Assembly (NCBI GenBank): GCA_963513935.1
Contig: OY740769.1
Span: 70,511,712 to 70,575,711, forward strand
Source of the DNA: Aphrophora alni
Lineage: Eukaryota > Arthropoda > Insecta > Hemiptera > Aphrophoridae
Direction of reading: 5' to 3'
Length of the DNA stretch: 64,000 nt
A program made the position numbers and the translations under genes. The notes beneath the pieces were generated by a model. It was not told the DNA's origin. It saw nothing but the letters and a program-made list of their open reading frames with translations, and did not search any database. Each line of letters begins with the position of its first letter. Position 1 is the stretch's first letter. This document shows positions 23,721 through 36,598 of the stretch, piece after piece.

Positions 23721-26700
23721 CCTGTTTGCGGGAATACGCACTATCAGTCACAAATGTTTGATTTAATATGAACTTATGTACTCGTTCAGACACACAAAAA
23801 AGAAGTTACTGGGTTTTATCATGGCATAGTAAACAATATATATTCGTAGTTTAACTGAAATTTGTAACTAACTATACATATATGAATATGTTACACTCTT
23901 CGTGTCTTCTACACTGTACTAATAGTCGTAAATGTTCGTTGATTAACTAGTTCTGTTGTTAACTTCAAAGTAGGAATTTTTATTATTTTTTTCAAATACT
24001 GTAAGAACTTTTATTGTATAGCTTTGTTAAAATGTACAAATAAGACATATTTACAAAAATCTATAGATTTGTTAAATTTTAGGACCCCTAAGCGTGCTAG
24101 GGTTAAGAGACTGTACTACACAATAAACTTGTGGAATGTCTGACTGTCGCCATGAAAGTATTAATCAAAATGTTTCAGTCACCTGGCCAAGTAATGCCAG
24201 TTCGACCTAGATATCATTTACATTTACAGTTTATATTTAGTTTTATAAAGCTGTTTTAACACCTGTTCTTGTCGCCACTATAAATAACAATGTGCCATCC
24301 ACTAGTTTATTGTTGAGATACAATAAAGTGAAAGTGTTCTTTAAAATTAAAGGGACTATTGCCAAATATATTGTCTTTTAAATATTTAGAGATCCCAACT
24401 GTGTTTTACTTCCTCAAATATTAAAATGATAAAAAGCGCCATGTTTTTGACTGAGACTTTGAGGTTAAACATAAATTTATATAAACATAAATTTCAACAA
24501 CTACTTATGTTCTTGTACTTGAAGTTCCAGAATATGGACAAAATAAGTCCCGGTTTAAACTGTTTAAAAGAGTACATCTTTTTTGGTTGCGTAGCATATA
24601 TAACTAAATTTTGAGGGTAGCCATATTATGTATAATTTTCTTAACCCTAAAATAACATGTAAAAGTCTGATAATTAAACTAACAAAAATTGTAAGACAAT
24701 TTTATTTTTATTCAAAACTTTTAGAGTTTTCTGAATGGAAATCACTTTCCTGTGACTATAACCAGTCGAGTTCGTAATGTAGCAGTCTAGAAGTATAATA
24801 TTTATGTTCATTGTCACTAATTATTCAAACAAGATCATATCACAACGATTGCTTATGTGTTTTATTAATTTATTGCAGAATTTTTAATTTATTTTCCTAC
24901 ATTAGCCTGTTTGGGTTAGCTTTCAAGTTTTATAGTGAAACTATTTTTGAAAACACTAATGGAAGTAAATATCAATGTATTTTAAAATAATTCTCTAATA
25001 ACGTTGAACAACTGACAGGTTTCATAAACTTTAAAATAGTCTTTCTTTTTTCCTTATAGACTTCCTTTTTATTTGTTTTGGAACATCTCAGACATACGTA
25101 TTTATTTGAAATATAGCAATAATATAAAGATTGTAATGAAATTCATAAGAACTTAAAAAAGTTAAATAGAAAAGAAAAGCTTATCCAATTGTATGGACAA
25201 TAAAAACTTTTAAATGAATACATTTTTTAGGCCAGGCTATAAAAACTTGAAATTAAGCTCGTAAATCATCGGTGTCAGAAACTGATAAAAATAAAAAGTA
25301 AACTTTCTCAGAAAACTGTACTATTATAAATATAATAAAACAATTTTGATTTAAATATATGTTACCCTTAGAGACTCACGTGAGAGTATAAGCTTTCCAA
25401 TCCCGAATTAACCTAGCTGGATCTAGATATATTTTATGTAGTCTTTAGTTACATCCCTCTCTTTCATGTTTCCAATAAGGTCTCTCTTGACCAACCCTGA
25501 CGCTATTATCTTATCGAGGGCTGGAGTATTTATGTTGTGTTCTTTTATTTCTATATTATAAGGAGATGATGACCGAGAGGTTTTTTCCTTTAAACAAAAA
25601 GAAAAAATAATAAAATATATGTTTGTTTCAACAGGTTGTTACACCACCGGGAGATATGATGTAACGATCAGAAGGGCTGACAAAATTATACAAACAATAT
25701 AATTGAAATCGAGAGCAAACATAACTGAACAGAAACTTACTCGTACTAGCCCGCTGATATGATCAAAATCCACCAATTAAAATGTGCTGATAAATTAATA
25801 CAAGTTTTAATGGTTTGATTACATGCCAAGAAGTTATCATATTTATTCAAATTCAACAAATTACATGAGTTCATTTAAATTATGGTTGGCCAACAAATAT
25901 ACATATTTATATTTTGAAAATGTGTGCTGTATAGCCTTTTTCTAATATTTATTGCCGAAATATTGCTAGCGATCCCATCACAAATATATATATTAAATAA
26001 TCAAATTAATCTTTACATGAACAAGATAGACTACAAGTTTATATATTTCTTTTTTGAATGACCTTTCTTTTTTTTACAATTTCTGTGTTGTGAAGCTTTC
26101 AGGTGAAAAGTCATTATTTTTGCTGGTGATCGGGTATTTAAACCAACATTTTTCTGTAAATGAAACAATGCATGAATATTACCATAAGTATAACGTAGAG
26201 TAAGATTTTTCCCCTTTTTTAAATTAAAAAAATAATTAATTTTTTTAAATGATAAAATTTAATTGAATATATTTGAAATATAGTTAACCACAGAAATTGA
26301 CAAGCCTTTAACAAGGTCAAATAAGGCAAGGCTTATGGAAAATGTTTGTTACAGAATTTAAGCTTAGATTTTTTTTTTTTTTTGTACAATATATATGTAA
26401 AAATAAGGTAATTGAAATTTTATGACTAAACAAAATCTAACGGATTTGTTTTATGAACACTTAAAATTCTTGGTGGATTTATAATCACAGCAAACCAATT
26501 TAGGAATGAAAATGTATAAATGTTACCTGGTAATTTTTCACTGCTTTAGATTTCAAAATAAGCATGTTGTATTTTACTTTAATTTGTTTTAAACTCATGT
26601 GTCCATGCTTTTCAAAAACACTTCAACAGTATTGCGTCAAACTAAACAAAGGTTTAAGAAATACTTCACTTCCCGATCCAAGTACCTCTGGTCTATTATT

Positions 26701-29700
26701 GAATAGAAAGCAGATAGCTTCACTGTATGGAGTTTTAGAGATAAGAGAACCCTGTCGATCAATTGATTGATTTTCAAGGGTATTTGCTCAAACATCTAGG
26801 TTCATGTTTAGTTTTGCGGCCTAGCTGTAGAACTATGGACCCGCCAGAGTTTAATGATTTGCAAGTAGTGTATTACCGACTTTGGTTTTCTAGAACGAAC
26901 TTTACAAGACGAAAGTAGGCCTATTAAAATTTACATTATTATTTGTAAATAAATAACCTGATTCCTGACAAAATTACCATTTGGTTTGACCTAGATTCAA
27001 TATAGAAAATAGAGCTATTACCAAGGTTAGATTCACTATGGAATGTACACCGATCAAGATATATGAGCACAGTTTGACGAATCATTCAAATTTATATCAT
27101 TGACATTGTGTAAATTTTCTCTAGCGATGGCAATTTTTGTATAATTTTCAATAAATTTCTTTTAAAATTCTTATTTAAATGGCTTAATATTATCCTTAAC
27201 CAAAACATCAGATAAAAGAAAATTGTTTTTTAGCTGAAATTATAGAATTGTTCACTATAACCGTTGAAATTTTTCAAAATTTAGTAAAACATTGACAGGA
27301 GCGAATTTTAGTGACATTGCTTGAATAAATTGTTTAGCAAAAAAAAAAAAATCAAAACATGTTTTTACCAAAATGTTTTGTTATAGCAATAAAAAATTTC
27401 AAAATTCAGTAAAAATATTCACAATAACAATACTAAAGATTCTGGTTGAACAAATTGCTTAGTAAAAATAAATCGGATGTTGATATAACATAATTTCAAT
27501 GAAACTGTAAACATTTCAAAAAGAGATTATTATATCTCATTAATACAGTAGTTGTGTATTTTTTTTTAAAAAAAGGATAAAATGTGATTTTCTAACAATC
27601 TTATTTTGTATTTTAGACTCATATATACAGTGAAAAATGTTAATATAAATCTCAACTTATAATTCGTGCGAAACAAGATTTTTACAAATATGGCTGTTTC
27701 AACTACTTTAGCTTCAAGTAAAGTTTTGTTTCCTATTCATTTATGAATATTATTAGTCATATTAATAATTTAAATTTTTTGTTTTCTAGAAATTATAGTT
27801 TGGATGTCCATTTATTTTACATTTATATAACAGCTACAAGAATCAATTTCATCCTGAAACTTCGTTCCTTTTAAACAAATATCATAGACTTCAATAGACC
27901 AAATTTATAGAGCAAAACAAACACTCTTAATAACATCTCCTTGTCATTCTAACGATTTCAATAAAGCTTGGTATGTATTTATAGATTCAATGACATAAAT
28001 GCAAAGTCATTCAAACCAAAGTTGGTTTATAATACCTTTTTACCCTTTAGTCCCGCAACAGGTTGTTTTATGAACTATCATTATACGTGTTGTTATCAAT
28101 TTTAGCAATGGCAATTCTATAATTTGACTAAGATTTGGCATTTTGACATTTTTGACATAAGCACTTCTTGCAGCTGAATTCAATCTAGAGTTGTGGTTCT
28201 CCATTAATTCTTTTCAAACTAGATTTGATTATTTTAAAATTTGTTTTATTATAAAACTTAATCTATCATTAGAAAATGAGGAAGACAAACTATATATTTT
28301 TATTTTAAAATTAACCTATTAAACTGTCTATTTTCTACATCCTCCTTCCCTTCCCGTTTTCCGTTGGAAGAAAGAGATTCTGAACTGTCTCTAAAACGCA
28401 ATTCTTAAATGACTTTGGAACTGATACAATAAAACTTTCTGAAATATGGTTTTACAACAATTTTTCCGATCGACTTATGGACACGATGGGGATATAAAGA
28501 CGGGACAGAGTTGTTCAACTTGTGTGGTGGATGACTCCCCACAATGTTATTTTTAGTGTTACCCTTGGCTACACTTCGCGTGTCTGGACACATGCTACAG
28601 CTTATAGACTGACTAACTGACTGGTGGTGACGAAATAATTCAACTGACATGACAGTTCTCAAGTTATTCATTGACTAACGTAGCATTAACTTCCTCAGAG
28701 GTAGAAGTCGCTGAAATGTCCTAAGAGTAAAATACTACATCTGATGTCTATTGACGCTTTCTTACACTTCACAATATAGTAAAACAATCTGATACAAGAT
28801 TTAACGAGAAACTTTGCCCTATTTTAGAAGAAAACAATAAATTCAGAAAGAAGTATTATGTGTTAGTATTATCAAAGTTTCTTAGATGTTGATGTAGTGA
28901 ATTTGTAGTCTGCATTTTATTTTATAATTGTTTTATAAACAAATTCCAAATACAACTTAAATAAAATTATGAAGCCCTGGTCTTAATGCAGATACTAAAT
29001 GTTTCTAAACATGTTTCTTTGTCATATTTGGACACTGAAATTGGTCATTTTATTCTTTATTAAATATTGAGATGTCTGTAAAACTAAGCCATCGTATAAA
29101 ATTTGAACACAATAGCTAAACATTTCAACCGCTATTCTAACTAAACATATAGAAGTTTGTTTACAAAACCTTTTTGATCCATTTAACTCGGCAAATAAAT
29201 ATAAATAACGTGATTTTATGCTTTAACTGTTTCTTGAAAGGAATACATCTGTAATATGACCATTTATTTAACAAGATGGATACCCCATCCCAAGGGAGAT
29301 ATGTCGTAGTTATTATTTTTTAAATTTTATTTTTTTAACTTTGCTAATTTTAAGTAACTATTTTACCTCCAAACGAATACGTTTATATAAACGAAAAGTT
29401 GAGAACCCTAATCTCCAAACGATTGAACATTTCAAATTTCATATTTATTACCCTCATTCCCCCCGTCCATAATTTTGGATGGGAAAGATGAGTCACAATC
29501 CAAAAGATTGTTCATTTTAAACAGAATATGTCTTGCAAATCAAATTAGTCTATTTGAAGTTGTAGGATTAGGAAGTTGAAGTAGGAGGATTAAAATGACT
29601 TTTTGAATCTACAGTGGGATTTTGCAATTATTGTGGTGAAAGTACACTATAACCTTGAAATATACAACAAAAGTAACAAGATCAGAGATGTCTGGCTCTA

Positions 29701-29984
29701 TTCCAAGACATTTGTTTTGTATGAATGCTCAGCTTTGTTTCTTGAACACTTCATGGTATATGCACCTTGCACAAGCTGACACCAGCTTAAGTTACGTCAA
29801 CGTCAATTATTGCACCTGACTTGAACAATACTTCGAAATACAAGGCAGGCTCATTGTCAAAACTGCACTTTAAAATCAAATAAAAGGTTTTGATTTTACA
29901 CAGGTTTGGGTGATTAATATTCATATTTCACACATATTTTTACGAAATCGGGTGTGCTGATTTTGAGAAAATACACATCGCATG
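23721..29984. other. AT-rich sequence, little recognisable content
   Basis: Frames at 24,426, 26,564 and 28,405 are 60-88 codons and lack domains. A fragment near 25,478-25,580 resembles repeat family A in reverse orientation. The stretch 27,110-27,500 repeats loose AT-rich phrases such as AAATTCAGTAAAA and GAATAAATTGTTTAG, suggesting an old degenerate repeat. Confidence 0.35.
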
Positions 29985-30290
29985 ACATTTTATTTGTGTT
30001 CTAAAGATTAAATATCAACAAAATTTGATCAAAATCGTTAGAGCCGATTTTAAGAAAATCGCAATTTTGTGTTTTTTTTCTTATGGTACCTACTCCCAAA
30101 TTTTGAGTTGTCAAAAAAATGAAAAGATTGTCTCGAAATATAGCCAAATACCAAATTTTATTAATCTCGTTTCGCGTTAGGTTGTAGAACCCAGCACATA
30201 CGACAGACAGACAGTCGACATCATTCCCAAAACCACTTTTATAGTATCAGGGGATCTCAAAACTGATATATCCGCTAAAACTCGACACGG
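29985..30290 (+). mobile_element. dispersed repeat family C, copy 1
   Basis: Best-preserved plus copy: ATCAAAATCGTTAGAGCCGA, TTTTAAGAAAATCGCAATTT, CAGACAGACAG, CATTCCCAAAACCACTTTTA and CTGATATATCCGC. The same phrases in the same order recur in at least six other places in the right half of the window, on both strands. Layout suggests the 3' part of an old LINE or a SINE; no coding frame survives. Confidence 0.65.
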
Positions 30291-30997
30291 ATTGTTTGAC
30301 ACATCACATAACTTTCTCTTTAATACGTATATGTGGAAAACTAAAAACTATAATAGTTAAGGAGCGAAGCCAGGATGGGAGGAGCTCCTACTATTAATAT
30401 AAGATTCCCATGATACAAGTTCTGTTGAAGGAGAAGAAAGTATGAAGTAAGATAAATGTTGACTTACTAAACTGAGTAAAATTAATCTCCACTGTGTTCA
30501 AAGTTCTAGCTCATAAACTACCTATTATCCCCAGTATTAAATAACCATCAACCGACCGTAGAACAACTCTTAAATCTCTTACCACGCGTATAACATCAGC
30601 TCATGCGGGTAAAGTACAAAGCAGCTTTAATTTATAGTCATTAATAGGTCCTCAACCAGAAACGTACAGTAATACTTTCATTTATATGTCTTGGAAAATT
30701 GGATAATACATATTGTGAGAACATCGACCTCTTGATGACGTATAACGATCGAATGTGCTTTATTTATGTAGGTATCTTGCTCCATTCGTTTTCGAATACT
30801 TGCCTCTAGTCGTGATTTGTCTGTTCTATTACTTTACTCTTTTACAGGTTAAAGTTTTTAAAGTTTATAATTTGTTTCAGGAATGGCTTATCAACTACAA
30901 AAATCGAACACAGCGTCTTAAATAAATACTTGTAGAACTTATTTATGTACTGTATTTATTCATATTTAGCTTTAGTAGTGACAGGTTTCACTTGGAA

Positions 30998-31025
30998 TGT
31001 AAACGATTTCACAAGATCGTTTACA
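30998..31025. repeat. perfect 10-bp hairpin
   Basis: TGTAAACGAT (30,998-31,007) and ATCGTTTACA (31,016-31,025) flank an 8-nt loop TTCACAAG. It stands alone with no gene or element recognised on either side. Confidence 0.6.
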
Positions 31026-31249
31026 AAAATATGCCAATTTTTATGAGGTCTAATAGTAGGCCTGGATAATAGGGTTTTTAAAAAGTATTCATTTTCCATG
31101 TTGTGGTTGTAGTTTGGTTGGGATGTGTAACTACAATCTAAGTAGTATATATTCTTAATAGTTATATCTCCACATTAATAGGAGTCTCCGTATTAATATT
31201 TCTTACGTTAAACAAAATAATTAACACATTATTATTTGCATTTAAAAAT

Positions 31250-32096
31250 AGAAGAAATGTGCTGTCTCCGCAACTTATAAAATCAGTTTACTATGCTATG
31301 CTAAGTTCATATTTTTATGTGATGCAATATGGCAATTTAGGTTAGGCCGGAGCTCTATTTTCTATTTTCGAACTGTTGGCAGTTTTCTAGGAGCTATTAC
31401 TTGCGAGCTAGCCTTAAAAACTGGTGTTCGGCAGATTTATTATTTTTATTATTTCCAGTTCTGGATTTTAGGGAACTGTTTAACGAAAACTTGTACAAGA
31501 GAGATAATAAAAAATAATTTTCAAAATTTATATTATATACAAGAAAACAAGATCAATTTTGATTTTACTACACCTGCAGCAGAAATTTCATATATAGGAA
31601 CATCTTATTGGATATAAAAGAGGCGGAATACTGTTACTTTTAAAAGTTGGGTTAGCCGATGGTTGGAAAAACGAAAAGAGATACAGCCAAACAACTAGTT
31701 GAGTGTCTACGCGAACATATCCCATCTTGCTGATTTTGTTTTGTCATGGGTTTTATCTGTCAGTTTACTTATTTGTTTCTTTGATTCTTTGCTTGTATGC
31801 ATAATTTCGCTGGTGGAAAGCACATAACATCAGTCTTTTCAGTAACTATAATCAAGAATAGGTTTCTATAATGTTTCATTATTATTTTATTTCTTATCGT
31901 TCATTTATTTTTTGTTTATTTTGTATTTTCTTTTGACTTAGTTATTAGATTAGATATTTTATTAATTTATTTTATAAAATTGTTTATTACATTTTTGATA
32001 ATGTGTATAATTTTTATTTATAAAAACTCTCATCCCCACTCACAGACCAGTAAGTAGTCGATGTGGGGACTAATTTAACTATTTGATTTGATTTGT
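31250..32096 (+). mobile_element. LINE 3' end with decayed pol C-terminus
   Basis: Two lines of evidence. (1) At 31,288-31,343 a frame reads YYAMLSSYFYVMQYGNLG, close to the jockey/CR1-type C-terminal segment YYAxxxSxxxYG...WGN, then decays into stops. (2) The 3' end is well marked: CCCCAC (32,034-32,039) and GTGGGG (32,063-32,068) form a perfect 6-bp stem around a 23-nt loop, followed closely by a short TTTGATTTGATTTG tail (32,082-32,095). A terminal hairpin plus simple tail is typical of LINE 3' ends recognised by their reverse transcriptase. The segment between is AT-rich 3' untranslated sequence. Confidence 0.5.
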
Positions 32097-32213
32097 GTAT
32101 TTTCTTCAATTTATTCTAGAAATTATTACCATTTTATTTGATTGGATATTATAAATAAAGTAATAAATTTGTCGAGAATTTAGTAGATTTTATAAACCAC
32201 AAACAGTGATCCA

Positions 32214-32262
32214 ATGGTCGACGATCCATGGTCCCGGGTTTAGGTCCCGCTCTAGTAGATAT
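32214..32262 (+). mobile_element. possible tRNA-derived SINE fragment
   Basis: GGTTTAGGTCC (32,238-32,248) matches 9 of 11 positions of a pol III B box (GGTTCRANYCC) and sits in a CCCGGG...CCCGC context seen in tRNA-derived SINE heads. No convincing A box or cloverleaf is found upstream, so this is weak. Confidence 0.2.
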
Positions 32263-33004
32263 ATTTGCAATATTGGAAAATAGCATTTATGATAAAGTGA
32301 AAACTCTTCCAGCGAAAGACTTTATTTATTGATCATTATACACCAGGCTTTGAGAAAGTATTTTCATTTTGGGACCAAGATTGTGCAGACAAATTATAAA
32401 CGTATAAACATTTTAATAAAAGATACGGGTAATAACTAGCAATTCGAATCTGTGGAACTGCAATAAAAAACAATGAGGATGTTACATTTTATGGATAGGA
32501 TATGTTGGGAGTAGATTGTAGACCATAATAATAACGGGTTGGAGTACAAGGAGAGGAGGGGTGAGAGAAAGAGGATGAAAGGATTAAAGAGTCAAGTGTT
32601 TCCAAGGATGTGGAAAGCGGTTTGTGTTTACTCCTGCACAATATTTAGGCGACTACCATCAATACAGATCAGGTTGGATATAACCAACCAAGTTTCTGAA
32701 GGCGACTGTTTAAGCATAATATTGTAGAAGTATGCAAAAATCAAGTTGGGGGGGGGGATATTAATTTCATATGTATATACACTTTGATTTTTCTACACGT
32801 TTCATGATCCACAAAAAGTCAGACAATAATATTTTTAGCATGCCTTCTATTACCGACGTCATTATTTTATGGTAAGGGGCCTAAACGTTGACCTTTTAAT
32901 TTGGTATGGAAAACTTTTGAGTGTACATAGAGAAACCTATTGATTTGTTTTACACAACTAAAAAGACACACCGCTTCGGGCAGTTTAAATATTTAAATAG
33001 CGTC

Positions 33005-33180
33005 AAGGACATAAGAGAACAAAAGTTGATCAATAGAGACATTATAAGAAAGGTAAATGAGAGGGATCCTTACTTGACGTAAGGTGTAGATTCAGCCAGA
33101 GTACATCCTCCATATTACCAAACTCGTACTCAGTATAAGTGACCTCCTGAGAGGAGAGAACAATCTAAAATGTCTTGATT
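33005..33180 (+). mobile_element. dispersed repeat family A, copy 2
   Basis: AAGGTGTAGATTCAGCCAGA then GTACATC and CGTACTCAGTATAAGTGA then CTCCTGAGAGGAG align with 11,675-11,755. Only about 100 bp is clearly shared. No coding frame is preserved. Confidence 0.5.
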
Positions 33181-34620
33181 TATTACCTCTATTACGATCA
33201 AATCTAGACCCATTTGCAAACTATTTTTCTTAAATTTTCTTGTTTAAAACCAGAAATAAATAAAAAATCATCAATAATATTTTGCAAATAGTTTTTAGCG
33301 GATTCTTTATCTACTTTTTTCTCCACAAATAAAAATAAGATTGTTCTATGTTGCTTTTTATCCTTCTTTTTTTAAATAATTACGTTTCCTCTACATTCAT
33401 GATTATAGAACCAAAATATAAATATCTTTCGCTAACGTTCTCTTTTTTATTTTTTCTTCTGGATAATATACCTCCATGGGAATTCTTGAATTACAATTAT
33501 TCTAATTTTTCTCTAATTAATTTACAAGACTTTATTTTGGTTTTAAAATCACATTGAAGCTTCAGACTCGTCATTTTAAAGATCTCAATACCTGGGAGCC
33601 TGAAAAAATACACGTTTTTTCGACAAGTACAATAGAAATACAACAGAGTTGATAGTATTTTGGTGAAGAAATTATTTTACTATTATATAAACTACAGCTG
33701 CATGTAACATAATAAGTTAGTTTGTTTAAAAAAAATATTATCAAAATAAAAAGAAAATGCAAAATTTAGTTCAAAATCTGCAGGAAAACCTCCGCACGTA
33801 ACACTAAAAACATAAAATCTGAAACAAAGTTCATTATTGAAAAGACTGGTGACCGTGAATCTTACTTCGGTCACGTAGCCTATTTATCTCGTTAACAATT
33901 ACGAAACTCCAGACGGAAAATAATTACAATATTGTCGCTAAACGTTGTTCGTGTTGACACTTAGAGTGTTGTAAGTTGCAATATACTGTACTTCACATTC
34001 GTCACAGTTGACAGATTGAGGTTAGGTTCAGTCTGAACATCTAAAAATGAATTGAGTTAATATAGATCTCAATTTAATTTAAACTATTAAAGTGAAAGAA
34101 AGAAAGTAATCAAAACAATACCAGAGATACATTCCAACATTCATCATCATTTAATTTAGAATAAATATTATTGAGCTTGCTGCATTTTGTGATGAGAAGA
34201 AGCAAATTTTCTATTATTATAACATATAAATTTAAAATACACGTAGGTTTAATTATATTAAATTTTGAACGTCAAAAATAATTCTAGAAACTTATTTTAA
34301 AATTAATTCATTGTATTTAAACTTTTATACCCTAACGCCACACCCGTATTCACTAAATGATATCAACACAAATTTTTCACAACGCTTATCTAAAATAAAA
34401 TAACGTTTCTATAATTAAGTCGTTATCTTCAGTACACAACCCTATAAATGTGTTACCACTATTTTTTCAAGATGTTTATAGTTTGTTTTTGCATCAATTT
34501 TTAGACACTTTTTCATCAAAATAAGAGCAAAAAACGTTTCGTCTCCCAAGGAGCAATATAAATGTGAACAACATTGAAATGATACTAATTTTAATCTGAT
34601 TTATACGAAAAAACACATTG

Positions 34621-34687
34621 ATGACATTTCAAGTGTTCAAATATCTGAAGCATATTCTAGTAATTGTTAGCACACATGAGCAATTTC
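34621..34687 (+). repeat. 65-bp repeat D, left of satellite
   Basis: ACATTTCAAGTGTTCAAATA then TCTGAAGCATATTCTAGTAA and TTGTTAGCACACATGAGCAA recur with about 80% identity at 43,770-43,836, immediately outside the right edge of the satellite array, in the same orientation. Confidence 0.75.
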
Positions 34688-34808
34688 TGGGATTTACTAG
34701 AAATCTAATAATTAATTGTGAATAATGTGTTTAATCCAGTTCGTTGCATTACAAATACAGTTAGGGGAAAATACGGAAAGAAGACAAAACTGCAAAATCA
34801 AAATGTCT

Positions 34809-34826
34809 CAATACAATATTGTATTG
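34809..34826. repeat. perfect 18-bp palindrome
   Basis: CAATACAATATTGTATTG with no loop. Isolated; could be chance in AT-rich DNA. Confidence 0.6.
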
Positions 34827-35225
34827 TGTTATTCCACATGCAAATGACAAGGCCTAAAATATTCAGATGCCTAAATAAAAAACTAAATTTTAAATAATAA
34901 ATGAGTATTGAATGACCCCATATTTTAGTTTGCTTAAAAAAATCGTAAATTAGTAACTAGTTATTTTTTAAAGGCTGGCAGTTAACATAATAATTGTTAC
35001 TGCTATAGGCAATACATGTTTTGGTACTGGAATGATTACGAAAATGATAATTTATTATATGCCTAATATTTCAATCTAATTAAATAATAGATATAGATTG
35101 AAATATGTTTATTTAGTCACGATTTAAAACGAAGGGTGACTCAATACTGATTCCAAATTAAAATTTATGCTGTCCCTCCTCGCCTCTCAACTTCTTCTAT
35201 TTGGCATTTTATAATATTAGCTTAC

Positions 35226-35262
35226 TAAATAGAATAGAATAGATATTTATTGCAACAATTAT
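35226..35262 (-). mobile_element. possible LINE 3' tail
   Basis: On the minus strand the sequence reads TTGCAATAAATATCTATTCT then ATTCTATTTA, an AATAAA signal followed by a short (TATTC)n run, a common form of insect LINE 3' ends. The upstream 300 bp (35,260-35,570) would then be its 3' region; no coding motif is legible there. Confidence 0.35.
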
Positions 35263-35980
35263 ACAATGATCATAACATAATATTTAAATACTATATGAAT
35301 AAATCTACGTAAACTAAATGTCTAAATGAATAGCTAAAACAACATCTATGAATATAATTTACACACGTAAAAATACTACAAAAAACCTTTTGCTTTGCCA
35401 TAACTGGCTGCCATTTTTAATAAAATATCAAACTTTAAATATTTTTTTTAATGATGAGATAAGCGATACATTTTCGCACTTAAATTTTAAAATTTTCCAA
35501 TCCCGATGTCCACTGAAGTGGAATTTCGGTGTCTCATTTTTACGTAAACCATCACAAAAATAGCACTGTAAAATTTCACCTAATTTTATATGGGTAGTGA
35601 ACATGCCATCAAATGGGGATAGGGTCGGTAAGAATTATAATAGTAGTCTACTGGGTTGAATAAATCAAACTTTTTGGTGGTTAACTTATTTATCTATTTA
35701 AATAGATCCACTTCATCAAAATCCTTCTAACGAATTTGATGGAGTCATCAATAAAATATAATGTATCGTTAATAATTATTTAGAACAATAATAAATAATT
35801 CGGTTACCTTTTTTTACAGTCACTATAACAATGGTTTACCAACAACCATCCGTGGGTTTAAACTGAACACTAGTTATGACAAATTAGAGTTTAGATGTCG
35901 ATAAACCAAACTATGTGTGTAGTTGGAATTGAAATGTTAATAGAATCTGAAATCGAGATACAGAGAATCCGAAGAAAATC

Positions 35981-36598
35981 CTTTCTGAATGTGTATCTAT
36001 AAATCTTTGTTTGCATAAACCCCCTTTTCTCCTTTTTCTTCTTCTTCTTATTCTACAAGTCTCCATACGTTTTGAACTGTATTTACTATTACTGTCCTTC
36101 CTCGTCTTCGTTTATCTTTAAATCTTTGTTTGCATAAACCCCCTTTTCTCCTTTTTCTTCTTCTTCTTATTCTACAAGTCTCCATACGTTTTGAACTGTA
36201 TTTACTATTACTGTCCTTCCTCGTCTTCGTTTATCTTTAAATCATTGTTTGCATAAACCCCCTTTTCTCCTTTTTCTTCTTCTTCTTATTCTACAAGTCT
36301 CCATACGTTTTGAACTGTATTTACTATTACTGTCCTTCCTCGTCTTCGTTTATCTTTAAATCTTTGTTTGCATAAACCCCCTTTTCTCCTTTTTCTTCTT
36401 CTTCTTATTCTACAAGTCTCCATACGTTTTGAACTGTATTTACTATTACTGTCCTTCCTCGTCTTCGTTTATCTTTAAATCTTTGTTTGCATAAACCCCC
36501 TTTTCTCCTTTTTCTTCTTCTTCTTCTTCTTCTACAAGTCTCCATACGTTTTGAACTGTATTTACTATTACTGTCCTTCCTCGTCTTCGTTTATCTTT
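35981..36598 (+). repeat. left edge of satellite (monomers 1-5, type A only)
   Basis: Five monomers starting at 36,001, 36,120, 36,239, 36,358 and 36,477, all GAACTGTA type, without the A/B alternation seen inside. The fifth has five TTC units and lacks the usual ATTC. The first is preceded by CTTTCTGAATGTGTATCTAT, a diverged echo of the CTTCCTCGTCTCCGTGTACC variant, so the true edge is near 35,981. Confidence 0.9.

Noticed and set aside
28405..28671. 88-codon minus-strand frame as a gene
   Set aside because: Composition looks random and no domain or splice context is visible.
32214..32262. tRNA gene
   Set aside because: Only a B-box-like motif is present; no A box and no cloverleaf could be drawn.
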